Under the pieces are notes generated by a model. The model saw only the letters and a list, made by a program, of their open reading frames with translations, was not told where the DNA came from and made no database searches. A program made the position numbers and the translations under genes. DNA of 64,000 bases from Nephrocerus scutellatus (taxonomy: Eukaryota; Arthropoda; Insecta; Diptera; Pipunculidae): assembly GCA_947095585.1 (NCBI GenBank), contig OX352762.1:30232669-30296668 (forward strand), given 5' to 3'. This document shows, piece by piece, positions 1-11,100 of the stretch (the first letter of the stretch is position 1; each line of letters begins with the position of its first letter).

Positions 1-120
1 TAGTGAATAATATAGCGGCTGCTCGTGTAATTCGATTCTATCCGAAAGTTGAATCCAATTCTACTTTCAAACAGAACTCGTATTAAAGTGGATTTAGACT
101 GCTGCGAGTTGCGTTGCATT

Positions 121-568
121 GGCTAATCCAGCTTGGCTTACAACAACAATCGCATAAGCATAAAGCCGAAAATAAATCCAAAAAGTTTTTAGAATTTATA
201 ACTAAAGCCATTTTTAGTTATAGCTCTCACCGTAAGGCGAAGTTTTGTTTAACACACATAACAATTAAAATGCATCGAAAATTTAAAGCCAAAAGCTTAG
301 CCTGCTTTGCCAAAGCAACGCAGCATATTATTGCTGTATTGCTTTGGCTAATCCAGCTTGGCTTACAACAACAATCGCATAAGCATAAAGCCGAAAATAA
401 ATCCAAAAAACTTTTAGAAGTTATGACTAAAGCCATTTTTTAGTTATAGCGCTCACCGTAAGGCGGTGTTTTGTTTAATACATACACATTAAAATACATC
501 GAAAATTTAAAGCCAAAAGCTGTTGCTTTGTAACCCAAGCCGGCTTTGCCAATGCAATACAGCAAATA
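121..568. repeat. Two tandem copies of a 225-bp repeat
   Basis: Copy 1 (121-345) and copy 2 (346-568) both begin GGCTAATCCAGCTTGGCTTA and stay alignable to the end, apart from scattered substitutions and a few indels towards the end of copy 2. The spacing of the shared start is exactly 225 bases. A 109-codon open frame crosses both copies, but it only translates the duplication and matches no family I know. Read as noncoding dispersed repeat or satellite seed. Confidence 0.8.
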
Positions 569-644
569 TAGCTATAGTTAAATTGAAGTTGTAGTTAGGC
601 ATAAGAGATAGAAACTACGCGAATGTTATAGTTATTTTATAGTA

Positions 645-878
645 ACATGGGAAATGTTATCCATATCATTATGGTAACATTGAAAAAATACTACTTCTCT
701 CGTCTGGCTAACTACAATTTTAATTTAACAGCCGTCCTGCTCATTTTTTCTTGATTTACATTTGTGGCGTGCGAAAAAAAATTAGAAGGACGGCTGTAAA
801 ATAACAATTCTGGTTAGCCAGACGAGAGAAGAAGAATATTTTCAATGTAACCATAATTCTAAAGTTAACATTTCCCAT
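645..878. repeat. Foldback (MITE-like) element with ~92-bp arms
   Basis: The left arm (645-737) and right arm (787-878) are imperfect reverse complements separated by a ~49-base AT-rich loop. The best-matched parts are TCTCGTCTGGCTAACTA against its complement ending GCCAGACGAGAGA, and AGCCGTCCT at 731-738 against AGGACGGCT at 787-795. There is no coding potential. The symmetry over almost the full length suggests a nonautonomous foldback/MITE element. No clear target duplication was identified. Confidence 0.7.
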
Positions 879-937
879 CTATATATATAAAATAGAGAAT
901 TTATTTGTATATTTGTATATTTGTATATATTTATATG

Positions 938-1825
938 TGTGCCTAACTAGCTCTGGAATGCCTTGACCAATTTCAACCAAACTTGGTATACCTATTAGTT
1001 ACTATGTGGAATCAAACATAGGTGGTGGGGGGTAGCACGTTTTTTGGCTGGGGGAGGCGTGGCAGGCGAGACGAATAGTGCTGTTAGTACACTCCTATGG
1101 GTTTTATTCCCGCAGGGGGGTGGGTGATCTATATGAGTGTTGATTCAAGGGTTTTCGAGGTCGCTGAGTTGAATAGTGATGGTAAGACAGCTCTAGGGGG
1201 ATGGGGTCGATAACTGAGGGGGGGGGGGGTCTGATATTAATGTTGATTGTATGGTTTTCGTGGTCGCTGAGTTGAATGGTGATGGTAAGACAGCCCTTGG
1301 GGGATTGGGTCGATAAGGGGGGGGGGGGGGTTACCGATATTAGTGTTGATTTTATGGTTTTCGGGGTCGCTGAGTTGAATGGGAATGGTAAAACAAATCT
1401 AGGGTGGTGGGGTCGATAACTGTGGGGGCGGCGGGGGGTTAACGATATTAGTGCTGATGTTATGGTTTTTGGGGTCGCTGAGTTGAATGGTGATGGTAAG
1501 ACAGCTCTAGGGGGATGGGGTCGATAAATAAGTGTGGTGGGGGGCTACCAATATTAGTGCCGATTCTATGGTTTTTGGGGTCGCTGAGTTGAATGGTGAT
1601 GGTAAGACAGCTATAGGCGGATGGGATCGATAACGGTGGGGGGTACCGATATTATTGTCGATTCTATGGTTTTCGGGGTCGCTGAGTTGAATGGTGATGG
1701 TAAGACAGCCCTGGGGGGATGGGGTCGATAACTTAGGGGGGGGGGGTTACCGACATTAGTGCTGATTCTATGGTTTTTTGGGTTGCTGAGTTGAATGGCG
1801 ATGGTAAGACAGCTCTACTATCTAC
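938..1825. repeat. G-rich minisatellite, about seven ~104-bp units
   Basis: The phrase TCGCTGAGTTGAAT recurs at about 1161, 1264, 1367, 1475, 1581, 1679 and 1783, giving periods of 103, 103, 108, 106, 98 and 104. Each unit also carries GGTAAGACAGC, GGGTCGATAA and a run of 5-12 Gs, so the array is strongly G-skewed on the + strand. The stretch before it (938-1010) contains CCAATTTCAACCAAACTTGG, a motif of the kind seen at the ends of nonautonomous insect DNA elements that carry minisatellites. No open frame fits the repeat. I infer a Helitron-like or MITE-borne minisatellite; the element class is uncertain. Confidence 0.75.
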
Positions 1826-2156
1826 CGGATCTACCTTTTAAATTTAAAAGATTGCAATTTACAGTAAAACTTGCGTTTTCGATGACGATCAATAATTCGG
1901 ACAGTTAATTAATTACTGCGGAGTATAAATTTGAGATCGCCATGTTTTTCCCACGGACAACTTTATTTTGCTTGCTCTGGGTTGGGTTGATCTTAGAATT
2001 TATTTATTCCTGCTCTTGAAGGTAAAACTAAAAACATTGTACACAACCAATTTTTTTTTGTTTTTTTTAATTATTTTATGTATGTTTTTTTTTTTTTTAT
2101 AATTTGAATACTACAGCTATCATTTAAAATACATTTTTGTTAATAAAAAATACCAA
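1826..2156. other. T-rich spacer without recognisable gene
   Basis: The stretch contains several T-runs (around 2049-2098) and short AT-rich sequence. I see no open frame, RNA gene or repeat that also occurs elsewhere in the window. Confidence 0.6.
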
Positions 2157-2480
2157 TTAACCTAACCATGCATGCAAATCAGCATTCCCATCAACTTCAA
2201 CTTCCACATATTCATAAATGGTGTCGGCCAAATCTACTAATGTATCTACAGCATTCCCAGAATTCCAGCAGAATGTGTTCTGCTGTAATGTGGTCAGTGC
2301 CACATCCCACAATTGGGATTGTTTCTGTTTAATCGCCAACTCTTCCCGTTTAATCGCCAATTCCTCCTTTTTTACGTCTGCGCAGAGAGATTTACGGCGA
2401 CGATTCTCGTCAGCTACTAGCTCATCTTTCGCTTCGTAATAGTTGTTACGAGGCACTTCAGATGAATTCGGGGCATATCT
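2157..2480 (-). pseudogene. Coiled-coil protein C-terminal fragment, unrecognised
   Basis: About 105 residues are open on the - strand, ending at 2157 with AWLG-stop. The frame has no good ATG and runs back to about 2487 (it contains RYAPNSSEVPRNN). The middle holds a charged helix with the repeated phrase KREELAIK / KKEELAIK, followed by a hydrophobic tail. This composition resembles the C-terminal coiled coil of Myb/SANT-like adapter proteins common in insects, often transposon-derived, but that is only an impression. It directly abuts the gag-protease wreck upstream in another frame, so it is probably a truncated piece rather than a gene. Confidence 0.3.
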
Positions 2481-3857
2481 CGTGCGCTGTCATGAAATTT
2501 AGGCCCAATATGCATTCATCTGTAATGCTGGCAACAATAAACCGATGAGAAAACCGTATTTCTCCAAACATGAGACTAAAGGAGCACCTTCCTTTAATTG
2601 CTGCAACTTAACATGTCGCTGTTTTCAAATTATAACGAAATAAGTTTTCCACTTGACCTTTGAACACAACTTTGGGATTCACAACTGATCTGGAAGCTCC
2701 TGTGTCCAAGATAAACGTGCACAGTTTTCCTTCTAACACACCACTAGCTGGTGTAACTTAGTTTTCTTGATCTGCAGCAACGAGGTAGCTGGCTGCTTCA
2801 CCTCATTCATCTGTGATGCGCCTATCTGCCGGAAAACTTCAGGCCTCTTAAGACGGTGCACTGGCTGTATTATAGTTTGTACCGGACTAGGTTCCTTGCA
2901 GTCACGCATGAAATGTTCAGGTTTCTGGCATCTAAAATATTTTGGACGATAATTATATGTGGAATTCCTGTCGTTCTGAAAGCGACCAATCTTTGATTTT
3001 CTGATCTTCTCATCAACAAGGGTTTCTATTTGTGTGATGACCCAACTTGGGCAATCTAACGAAATCAGTAGACAAACTAGCTCTAGCTGTTTCGTATTCT
3101 ATAGCCGATCCCATTCTACATTTATAAACTTTCCTCTGGGTGTTGTCCTCAAATGAAGTTTTAATTACTCAACTAGAATAGCATTGATGAACGCATCCAC
3201 TGCCAGTCCGTCCAAGCTACCAGCTGGAACCCCACAATAGGCTTGTCGTTCCAGCTAACTTATTTTGCGTTCTAATTCTTGAAGTCGTTCTCCTCGGCTG
3301 TTGTTCCTTCGTCTGGAGCTGTATTTTGCATGGCTCCTGGGTGTGAGCTTCTCCATAACGCAAGTCCAACTCAAGATTCTTTCGTAACTCATCTCAGCAT
3401 TTGGAATCATCTGCAATACATCGGCTGCTTTGCCCCTCAACGCTAGGATCAGATAGTTTAGCTGTTGTCCAGCACCCCATCCATTATGTTGTACGGCGGC
3501 TCCTAATTGGACTTTAAAATTTTCAATTGCTGTCTCGCTGCACTCTGGTCACTCTGGTGATGTTTTGTTGAGTGCTTTCTTTGATGAATGAGATTTCTTG
3601 TTATGTTCGTCTCGAAGGATTTCACTTCTTCTAGAATGTTGCTTGAATTTCACTCATCTCATTACTCATTTCACTCATCACAACTTTTCTTGAATACATC
3701 CAGCTTATGACTTGCTTATCAAATTTGGAGTTCAGTTTCTGTTTTTGTTGATCGAATTTTAAATTCAGTTCCTGCTTCAGTTCTTGGCTTTGTTGCTGAT
3801 TGATGATTTTGTCGATCCAACTTGTCGGTCAGTTTGGTTCAGTTGTCCACTGCGATC
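2460..3857 (-). pseudogene. Decayed Ty3/gypsy gag-protease remnant
   Basis: Read on the - strand in several frames, this is the start of a gypsy-type retroelement. An N-terminal coiled segment (KQELNLKFDQQKQK, ~3740-3790) is followed by a capsid piece (LRGKAADVLQMIPNAEMSYE, ~3380-3440). Next comes a zinc knuckle at ~2895-2950 reading YFRCQKPEHFMRDC, in which the first Cys of CX2CX4HX4C is Tyr. A retropepsin follows with ILDTGASRSVV (~2710-2740) and the later ILGLNFM motif (~2480-2510). Frameshifts and stops separate the parts, and RT onwards is missing. It is therefore an old, nonfunctional fragment. Family assignment to Ty3/gypsy rests on the gag and protease motifs. Confidence 0.65.
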
Positions 3858-4568
3858 TCGCCATCTGTGTACGTAGTGATGCAGCTTATCAAACTCAAGC
3901 ACAATGCAACTATTGTTCTAACGAGGAATTTAATTTGGTTTGGGTCAAAGTTCGTAAGTATAACATTCACTACTACTTTATATACAGAAGCCCTAATTTA
4001 GACAGGGTCTCATGTTGTAGTGATTTAGATGTACTGTCTAGAATTTTATCACTTGATCCATTTCCTGAAATCGTGATTGCGGGGGATTTCAAGGCTTAAC
4101 AACACCATAAGAAAGGGATGTTGAGTTATTTCCTGATTTTAACAATAAAATTCTGCTTTTGAATGAACCCACTAGACTTCCAGACATTGTAAGTCATAAC
4201 GCTAATACCCTTGACTTGTTTCTTACCTCTCACCCTAGGTCTAAAGAGTCTAGGTTCTTCAGAGCATTGTGTAGTATCAGAAAATTTCTCGTTGTCGAAT
4301 CACGTGTTAGAAAAAAAGTATGGTTACACGAGAAAGCCGACTGGGATGGCCTCAACAATTTCTTTAGGAATAATAACTGGCCACTTCATGCCAATAGTGT
4401 TGTGTATGTCATATCTGATACGATCACAAACATAATCCAGGAGGGTATAAGGCAATTTATCCCTTTCAGGACAAAGTGTATCAAACCGAAGGAAAATGCT
4501 AGGTATGATTTAAGCTGTAAAGAGGCTACCAGAAACCGGGAGGTATGCTTTCGGTTCTAAACAAAACC
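3858..4568 (+). pseudogene. LINE-A fragment (jockey/CR1-like endonuclease to linker)
   Basis: The sequence encodes, with frameshifts, part of the apurinic-like endonuclease and the linker before RT. Pieces visible are FIYRSPNLDRVS, EIVIAGDF, NEPTRLPDIVSHNANTLDLF and WLHEKADWDGLNNFF. The same peptides, better preserved, occur in the LINE-A copies at 38429-39545 and their duplicates, on the opposite strand. This copy lacks the endonuclease start and all of RT, has a break near 4100 and another near 4250, and ends where RTE-B sequence begins in the opposite orientation. It is a dead fragment. Confidence 0.75.
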
Positions 4569-5778
4569 CCCCGATTTCGAGCCGATTTCATCCAGTTTGG
4601 CATCCCTAAACTCTGGGCGTCTTGGTCTACGCCATCCTTCCAGCGTAGGCTTTGCCGGCCTCGCTGTCGTGTTCCATAAATCCATAAATCAAAGGACTTT
4701 CTGAGCAGGATCCTCTTCGCTCATGCGAGCTATGTGTCCTGCCCACCGGAGCCTACCGAGCTTAATTTTCTTCACGATGTCGACATCGCGGTAACGCTCG
4801 TAGATCTCATCATTATAGAGTCTGCGGAATCGTCCTTCCTCACATACGAGGCCAACAATTGTCCGTAAGACTATTCTCTCGAACGCGGCTAAGAGGTCAG
4901 AATGCTTTTTGCTAAGCACCCAAGTCTCGGATCCATATGTAAGTACTGGTATGACCATTGTCTTATATATCAGCAGCTTGGATGTTATGGTTAAGTTCCT
5001 GGATTTGAAGAGTCTTGACAAGCTATAGTAGGCTTGGTTGGCTTTAAGCAACCGTGCGCGTATTTCTGGTTCCATGCTGTTATCGGCTATAGTTGACCCG
5101 AGAAAGTTAAAGGATTGCACTACTTCAAATTCGAGCTCCACTATCTGAATTGAGGGACCAATTTTGGATCTTTTACTCGCAAACGTGGCCACCATGTACT
5201 TTGTTTTGCTCTCATTTATGTGCAGCCCCAGATTTCGTGCCGCCTGCTCTATCTGGATGAGAGCTTCCTGTGAGCTCTTTGGTTTCTACCAACGATGTCA
5301 ATATCGTCTGCGTAAGCCAGTATCTGAATGGACTTATAGAGGATTGTTCCTCTCGCCGTTACGTCAGAGTCTCGGATCACTTTCTCCAACGCCAGGTTGA
5401 AGATGACGCAGGCCAGTCCATCCCCTTGTCGGAGCCCGTTATAGATGTTGAATGGGCTTGATAGTGATCCGGATATTTTTACTTGGCTTATAACATTGGT
5501 CATGGTCAACCTACATAGTCGTGTCAGTTTATTTGGGATGCCGAATTTTCTCATGGCTTTATAAAGTTCTACTCTGGATATGTTATCATAGGCGGCTTTA
5601 AAGTCTATAAAAAGATGGTGTAGGGAGTTTTGAAATTCTAGACATTATTCCATCACCTGCCTAAAGGTGTAAATCTGATCAGTTGTTGATTTGCCTGGGA
5701 TGAAGTCACACTGGTATGGACCAATGATGACTTTAGCGTATGGGGCTATCCTGTCTTGAAGGATAGAGGAGAAAATCT
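4569..5778 (-). pseudogene. RTE-B fragment (RT C-terminal half)
   Basis: On the - strand, 5778 down to about 5249 encodes the RT core. It contains KFGIPNKLTRLCRLTMTNVI, GLRQGDGLACVIF and the catalytic AYADD at ~5312 (AYADDIDIVG). 5195-4689 encodes the C-terminal part with YGSETWVLSKKHSDL and GRLRWAGHIARM. These phrases are typical of RTE-type and related LINEs whose endonuclease is annotated as craniofacial development protein 2-like. A frameshift lies near 5250, where the frame switches. The copy starts abruptly at 5778, where the better copy at 14054-15542 continues, and ends at 4569 before the 3' tail, so both ends are missing. Confidence 0.75.
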
Positions 5779-5869
5779 GTCATACTCTCTCGAAACGTTG
5801 AACTTTTCAGACGTGTTTGCCTTTTACATCTTAGTAATAATTATCAATAGTAATTTACATGAGCATTCA

Positions 5870-6320
5870 ATTTTTCTGTAAAGTCTGATGATTAAAAATT
5901 TCTAAAATTGCGGAAATTCGTGGAAAAATGGATAAACCAATGAATTGTATGGTGCCCCAAAATGTCTCCAAAATATTTACAAAAATTATTGTCCATCGGA
6001 GATACATACGTGTGTAAAATTTGAAAAAAAATCGGGTTAATTTTTTTAAATAAATTTTTGGGGCCACACGACCTCGGGGCCCGTGGTCAGCAAAATTTTT
6101 ACAAAAAGTGTTGCCCATCAGCGATACACATGTGTATATAATTTGAAGAAAATCGAGCTAATTTTTAGAATAATTTCTTATGGGGCCCCACGATCTCGGC
6201 GCCACGGGTCTCCAAAATTTTTACAAAAACTGTTGTCCATTGGAGATACACATGTGTGTAAAATTTAAAGAAAATCGGTTGAATTTTTAAAAAATTTATA
6301 TGGGCCCCAACTTTTAATAG
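5870..6320 (+). repeat. Repeat C, left part (split by the LTR element)
   Basis: About three diverged ~115-bp units repeat the order AATTTTTACAAAAA, CCAT(C/T)GGAGATACACATGTG, TAAAATTTGAAGAAAATCGG, AATTTTTAAA, then a GGGCCCC/ACGA block. The same units occur at 40600-40862, 45840-46105, 51080-51407 and 52050-52310, and reversed near 35185-35245. It is noncoding. The copy is cut at ATAG (6317-6320) by the LTR retrotransposon and resumes at 13912, reconstituting the order TTTTAATAG-AAAGTGTTGT seen uninterrupted at 40790. Confidence 0.75.
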
Positions 6321-8158
6321 TGTAACGAGGTTTTCCCAGCCGGGGTATCCTCAGTGTGACCAGGGTTCGTTGATTTAAAGGGTCGTTACAATAAAAGATT
6401 TATTTTGTTAGGAACTCTGAATTCGATGTTTTATTTTCCTTTCGTTTTAAAAACAGATGAAAATTGATCTTGGAAAATAATTAATTTGACTTAGGTCTTA
6501 GATGTGTCCTGTGTGTCCTGTGGTTTTGATGCCTTGGTCCAGCGGGATCGAAGTAAATCGTCTGCGTTTCGTCCAAGTGCTGACCAGCGAAAAGAGGATG
6601 CTACGCTCAATTCGTTGCCAAAGAGTTGATACGTCTCCGTGAGTTGACCAGCGAAAAGAGGATGCTGCGCTCAATTCGTTGCCAAAGAGTTGATACGTTT
6701 CCGTGAGTTGACCAGCGAAAAGAGGATGCTGCGCTCAATTCGTTGCCAAAGAGTTGATACGTTTTCGTGAGTTGACCAGCGAAAAGAGGATGCTACGCTC
6801 GATTCGTTGCCAAGAAGTTGTTGCGTTTTCGTGAGTTGACCAGCGAAAAGAGGATGCTACGCTCGATTCGTTGCCAAAGAGTTGCTGCGTTTTCGTGAGT
6901 TGACCAGCGAAAATAGGATGCTACGCTCAATTCGTTGCCAAAGAGTTGCTGCGTTTTCGTGAGTTGACCAGCGAAAAGAGGATGCTACGCTCGATTCGTT
7001 GCCAAAGAGTTGGTACGTTTCCGTGAGTTGACCAGCGAAAAGAGGATGCTACGCTCAATTCGTTGCCAAAGAGTTGTTGCGTTTTCGTGAGTTGACCAGC
7101 GAAAAGAGGATGCTACGCTCGATTCGTTGCCAAGGAGTCTTTGTGTCTATGTAGTTTGATCAGTGAAAGAAGGATGCTACGCTTGATTCACTATCAGGAG
7201 TCGGTCAGATGTCCAAGTATTTTGATCAGTGAAAGAGGATGCTACGCTCTGTTCACTATCAAGAGTCGGTCAGATGACGAAGAGACTAAGAGTAAGAGGA
7301 GACTGTATGCTGGGCTTAAAACTTCAAACCGGGCTGTTTCGTTTCCATGATTTTCGTACGGTGAGTTACCGTTGTTGCTATGCCAGTTGATTTTTCTCTA
7401 GCAGAGTTAATTTCCTCGGAACTGCAGTGCGTATGCGTTCTTTATTGTTGTTGTTCTCATCATTGTCGCTTGTATATGTACGCTGCAGAGTGTTGATGGA
7501 ATTCCCTGTGTATTTTGTTATTGCCTTTTTGCCTTTCGATTTGTCCACAAAAAATGTTGACGAAATTCCCTGTATGTTTTGTTATTGTGTTTTCTCTTCT
7601 CAATTTGTCCATTGTCAACATCACCGTTATTTGCAAAAAGTGTTGGCGAAATCCCTTTTGCAATTTGTTGTTGTAGAGGGTTCCGTTGGTCTAGGATGAT
7701 TATTGTGTTGATGCATAGCATTATGGTATCGTTGTACATACATTGTCTTTGGTCAACGCTTCTCGATCGTTGACCTCATCGTTTAGTACTGTGTTGGTAT
7801 TGTGCATGCGTTTATTGTTTGTTGTCTGCCTACGCTTCTGTGCTCCTGACTGCACACAGAATTTTGCAAGAAGTATGCGCTGTTTCTTTCTTTCTCCCAT
7901 GGCTCCCTTATGGTAGTTGCAGTGGAGGCGCGGCTACTCCGTACTCATAATGTGTGTTCTGTCGATTGCGATCAGTGTCCCAAAAATGGAGGTGTGGCCT
8001 ACTGATCGCAATCATGCATTGGAGAAATGCAGTCGACCTGAGCAGAGATGCCGTCGGTGTTTTCAGTTTTTGAATATTGATAGAAATAATAATGTGTAGA
8101 TATATATATTTATATAGAAATGTGTGGGGTGAATTTGTTGCCAAATTGACTCCTTACA
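6321..8158 (-). repeat. 3' LTR (1838 bp), lacking the TATA segment
   Basis: This LTR aligns over its full length with 12041-13911. Seen differences are about five substitutions (for example ACTATCAGG against ACTACCAGG, and GTGAGTTACC against GTGAATTACC), a 2-bp indel, and the absence of the 31 bp found at 13038-13068. The junction for that gap is at 7317/7318, where GGGCTT is joined directly to AAAACTTC. The missing piece contains the TATA box, so this LTR should be a weak promoter for readthrough into flanking DNA. Confidence 0.9.
6580..7265. repeat. 64-bp tandem repeat array inside the 3' LTR
   Basis: It has the same structure as the array in the 5' LTR. Unit starts are at about 6580, 6644, 6708, 6772, 6836, 6900, 6964, 7028 and 7092, then two diverged units to about 7265. 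Copy number is identical between the two LTRs, consistent with recent insertion. Confidence 0.85.
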
Positions 8159-8168
8159 CTTCCCGGTC
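8159..8168 (-). other. Short polypurine tract before the 3' LTR
   Basis: The - strand reads ACCGGGAAG directly against the LTR start TGTAAGG. It is a short purine run in the position expected for plus-strand priming. It also overlaps the last codon or so of pol, leaving practically no spacer. Confidence 0.5.
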
Positions 8169-11100
8169 ACGTCGGACGAAGCGGAATCTTCCGGTCTTGG
8201 TTACGAGGTCCGTTAACAAAATGTTGCCTGGTCTGTGTTTTTCTATGGATTTGAGCATGTTTCTGGACTGTTGTCGGTGGATTCCTGTGCGGATGCTGTT
8301 CCCTATGGTAGGTACCTTTGCTTGATTCGATTTGGGGGTTTTGGTGGAACTGTTTCAGTTCTCCCACGTGGGCGGTACGTTTCTTGGTCTGACCGCATAG
8401 CCTTAGTTTAGCAATGACCGGCGAGACGAAATCTACTACTTGATATGGTCCGTCGTACTTTGGCGCGAGCTTGCTGGCAAATCCTTCAAGTGCGTTGGAC
8501 AGATGATGCTGTTTGACCAGGACAAGTTGCCCGACCTCTGGTTTCCAGGGGCGTCGTCGAAGATTGTAATGTCGCGCCTGTTCTCCTGCTGCCCGTTCCA
8601 TATTGCGTCGAACTATTACGAAGACTTCCGACAATTGTTTCGCTCTATCATCTGGCGTTTTGGGCAGTGTGCCGGTTCCAGTGGTGACATCGTCGAAAAG
8701 CGTGTGTGGGAGGCGTGGTTCTCGACCTTGCGTCAGGAAGATTGGGCTGTAACCCGTCGAGTCTTGTTGGCTTGAATTGATTGCCAACATGATCTCCGGT
8801 AGTTTCTCGTCCCACGTGCGCTGTTGGGTACCGGACAGTTGTGCGATCATCGTTTTGACGGTGCGGTTTGCCCTTTCGGTCGGGTTTTCTTGCGGGGTGT
8901 ATGGGGCGGTGTACTGATGTCGTACTCCTATGCTCTGGAGAAACCGTCGAAATGCCCTACTTGTGAACTGGGCGCCGTTGTCGGTGATGAGGACTTTGGG
9001 TACCCCATATCGTGCCAGTATGCGTTCGCGAAACGCTTTTTGTAGTCCATCGGTGGTTGCTCGTCTCATTGGCACTAGCTCGACCCATTTCGAAAAACGG
9101 TCGAAGAATACCAATAACATTGTGTTCCCATGTTTCGATCGTGGTAGTGGCCCAACGAAGTCGGCACATAGCATGGCCCATGGTTCTTCGGCCACCTGCG
9201 TGAGCATCTTCCCTGCCGCCTGCTGTTGATTCGGCTTGAAGCGTTGACAATTCTCGCAACGTGTGACGTGCTTGTGGATATCGCGGAACATCCCTGGCCA
9301 GAAATAACGTGCACATATTCGCGCAGTCGTCTTCCGGATGCCTAGATGTCCTGCCGATGGGTTGTCGTGGTTTTCCCTGAGAACTTGGTCACGGAGTGCG
9401 ATCGGGACACACAGTTTCCAAGGCGTTGTGTCTTCGTCTCCAGCTCGCTGTTCTATGTGGCGATATAACTGCCCTGATTCTATCACGTAGTCGGGATACT
9501 TCTTGGGGTCTTCTTTGATCTGGTTTACCTTTCTCTCCAGCCATTTACACTTGGGACTTAGTGTGTTGTCATCGGAACTTGCCATCAGTAAGTCGTGTGG
9601 TTGGCGTGATAATGCATCCGCTACGACGTTCAGTTTCCCACGTCTGTACTGAACGTCGAACGTGTACTGTTGAAGTTTGAGTGCCCAACGGGCGATTCGT
9701 CCGGAGGGGCTCGTAATGGAATTTAACCATTTGAGAGAAAGATGGTCAGTGATTACCGTGAAGCGGTACCCTTCTAGGTATGGCCGCATTTTCCTGATTC
9801 CCCAGACTATCGCTAGGCACTCCTTCTCGGTGGGGGAATAGTTCTTCTCGGCTTGGTTGAGATGTCGGCTGGCGTATGCTATTACGCGTTCGTTGCCGTC
9901 TAGCTCCTGCGTCAGCACTGCTCCTAGCCCATAGTCGCTGGCGTCTGTCTGGAGTGAAAACTTTTGTGAGAAGTCCAGACATGCGAGGATTGGGGCTTCC
10001 GTTAATCTGGTTTTTAACTTATCGAACGCTGTTTGTTGTTCCTCTGTCCACTTCCAGTGTTTTCCTTTCTTCAATAGGGCGGTCAGTGGTCGCGTGGTCT
10101 CCGAGAAGTCAGGGACGAAACGACGATACCAAGACGCAATCCCCAAGTATCGTCGTACCTCTCGTACGTTGCGTGGTGGTTGCAGTTCCCTGATAGCTGC
10201 GACCTTTTCTGGATCGGTATGAATTCCTTCTCTTTTGACTACGTGTCCCAGGTATTTCAGTTCCGTCTTGCAGAACTCGCATTTTTCTGGGTTGATCTTT
10301 AGGTTCGCCGCTTGTAGTCGTCTGAACACCTTGCGTAGATTTGACAAATGTTCCTCGAAAGTCCTCCCGATGATGATGATGTCATCGAAGTATGCAAATG
10401 CGTGTGGCTCCATTTCTGGCCCGATAACCCGGTCGAGTGCCCGCTGAAATGTAGCCGGTGCAGAGTGCAGCCCAAATGGCATCACTCGCCACTGAAACAG
10501 ACCGCGCCCTGGTACTGTGAAGGCAGTGTACTTCTTGCTGTTTGCTTCCATGGGTATTTGCCAGTACCCGTTCCGTAAGTCCAGGCTGCTTATAAATTGA
10601 GCGCCTCGTAGTCGTTCCAGAATGTGCTGGATTCGGGGCAATGGGTATGCGTCGGGTGTTGACCGTGCATTGAGTTCACGATAGTCTACGCAAAGCCTCC
10701 ATTTTCCCGTCTTCGTCTTGACGAGCACGATAGGTGCGCTGTGAGGGCTGCGCGAGGGTTCGATACAGCCTTTTGCTAGCAGTTCGTTGATCTCCGAGTT
10801 GATGATTTCCTGCATTGCCGGGTTTCGGGGGAAATATCGCTGCTTGATTGGTCGCTCATCATGCATCAGGATCTTATGTTCTGTGATGTTAGACACCGCT
10901 GGTAACTTGTCAAACTTTTGGAATTCCTCTTGGAGAAAAACTGCGAGTCTCTCGTGTTCCGTTTTTAGTTCCGGTTGGACTCTTATACCGCGCAGAGTTT
11001 CAGACTGCTGTTCCGCCTTTTCGTGAAGCTGTAGTGTTTGGCCGCCACAACTCACTTTGGCTTTCACTTTTAAAAGAAAGTCTAGTCCGAGGACGATACT

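Noticed and set aside
6580..7265. Regular 64-bp repeats that could suggest a CRISPR array
   Set aside because: There are no unique spacers: the whole 64 bp is repeated, it lies in an LTR, and the genome is eukaryotic.
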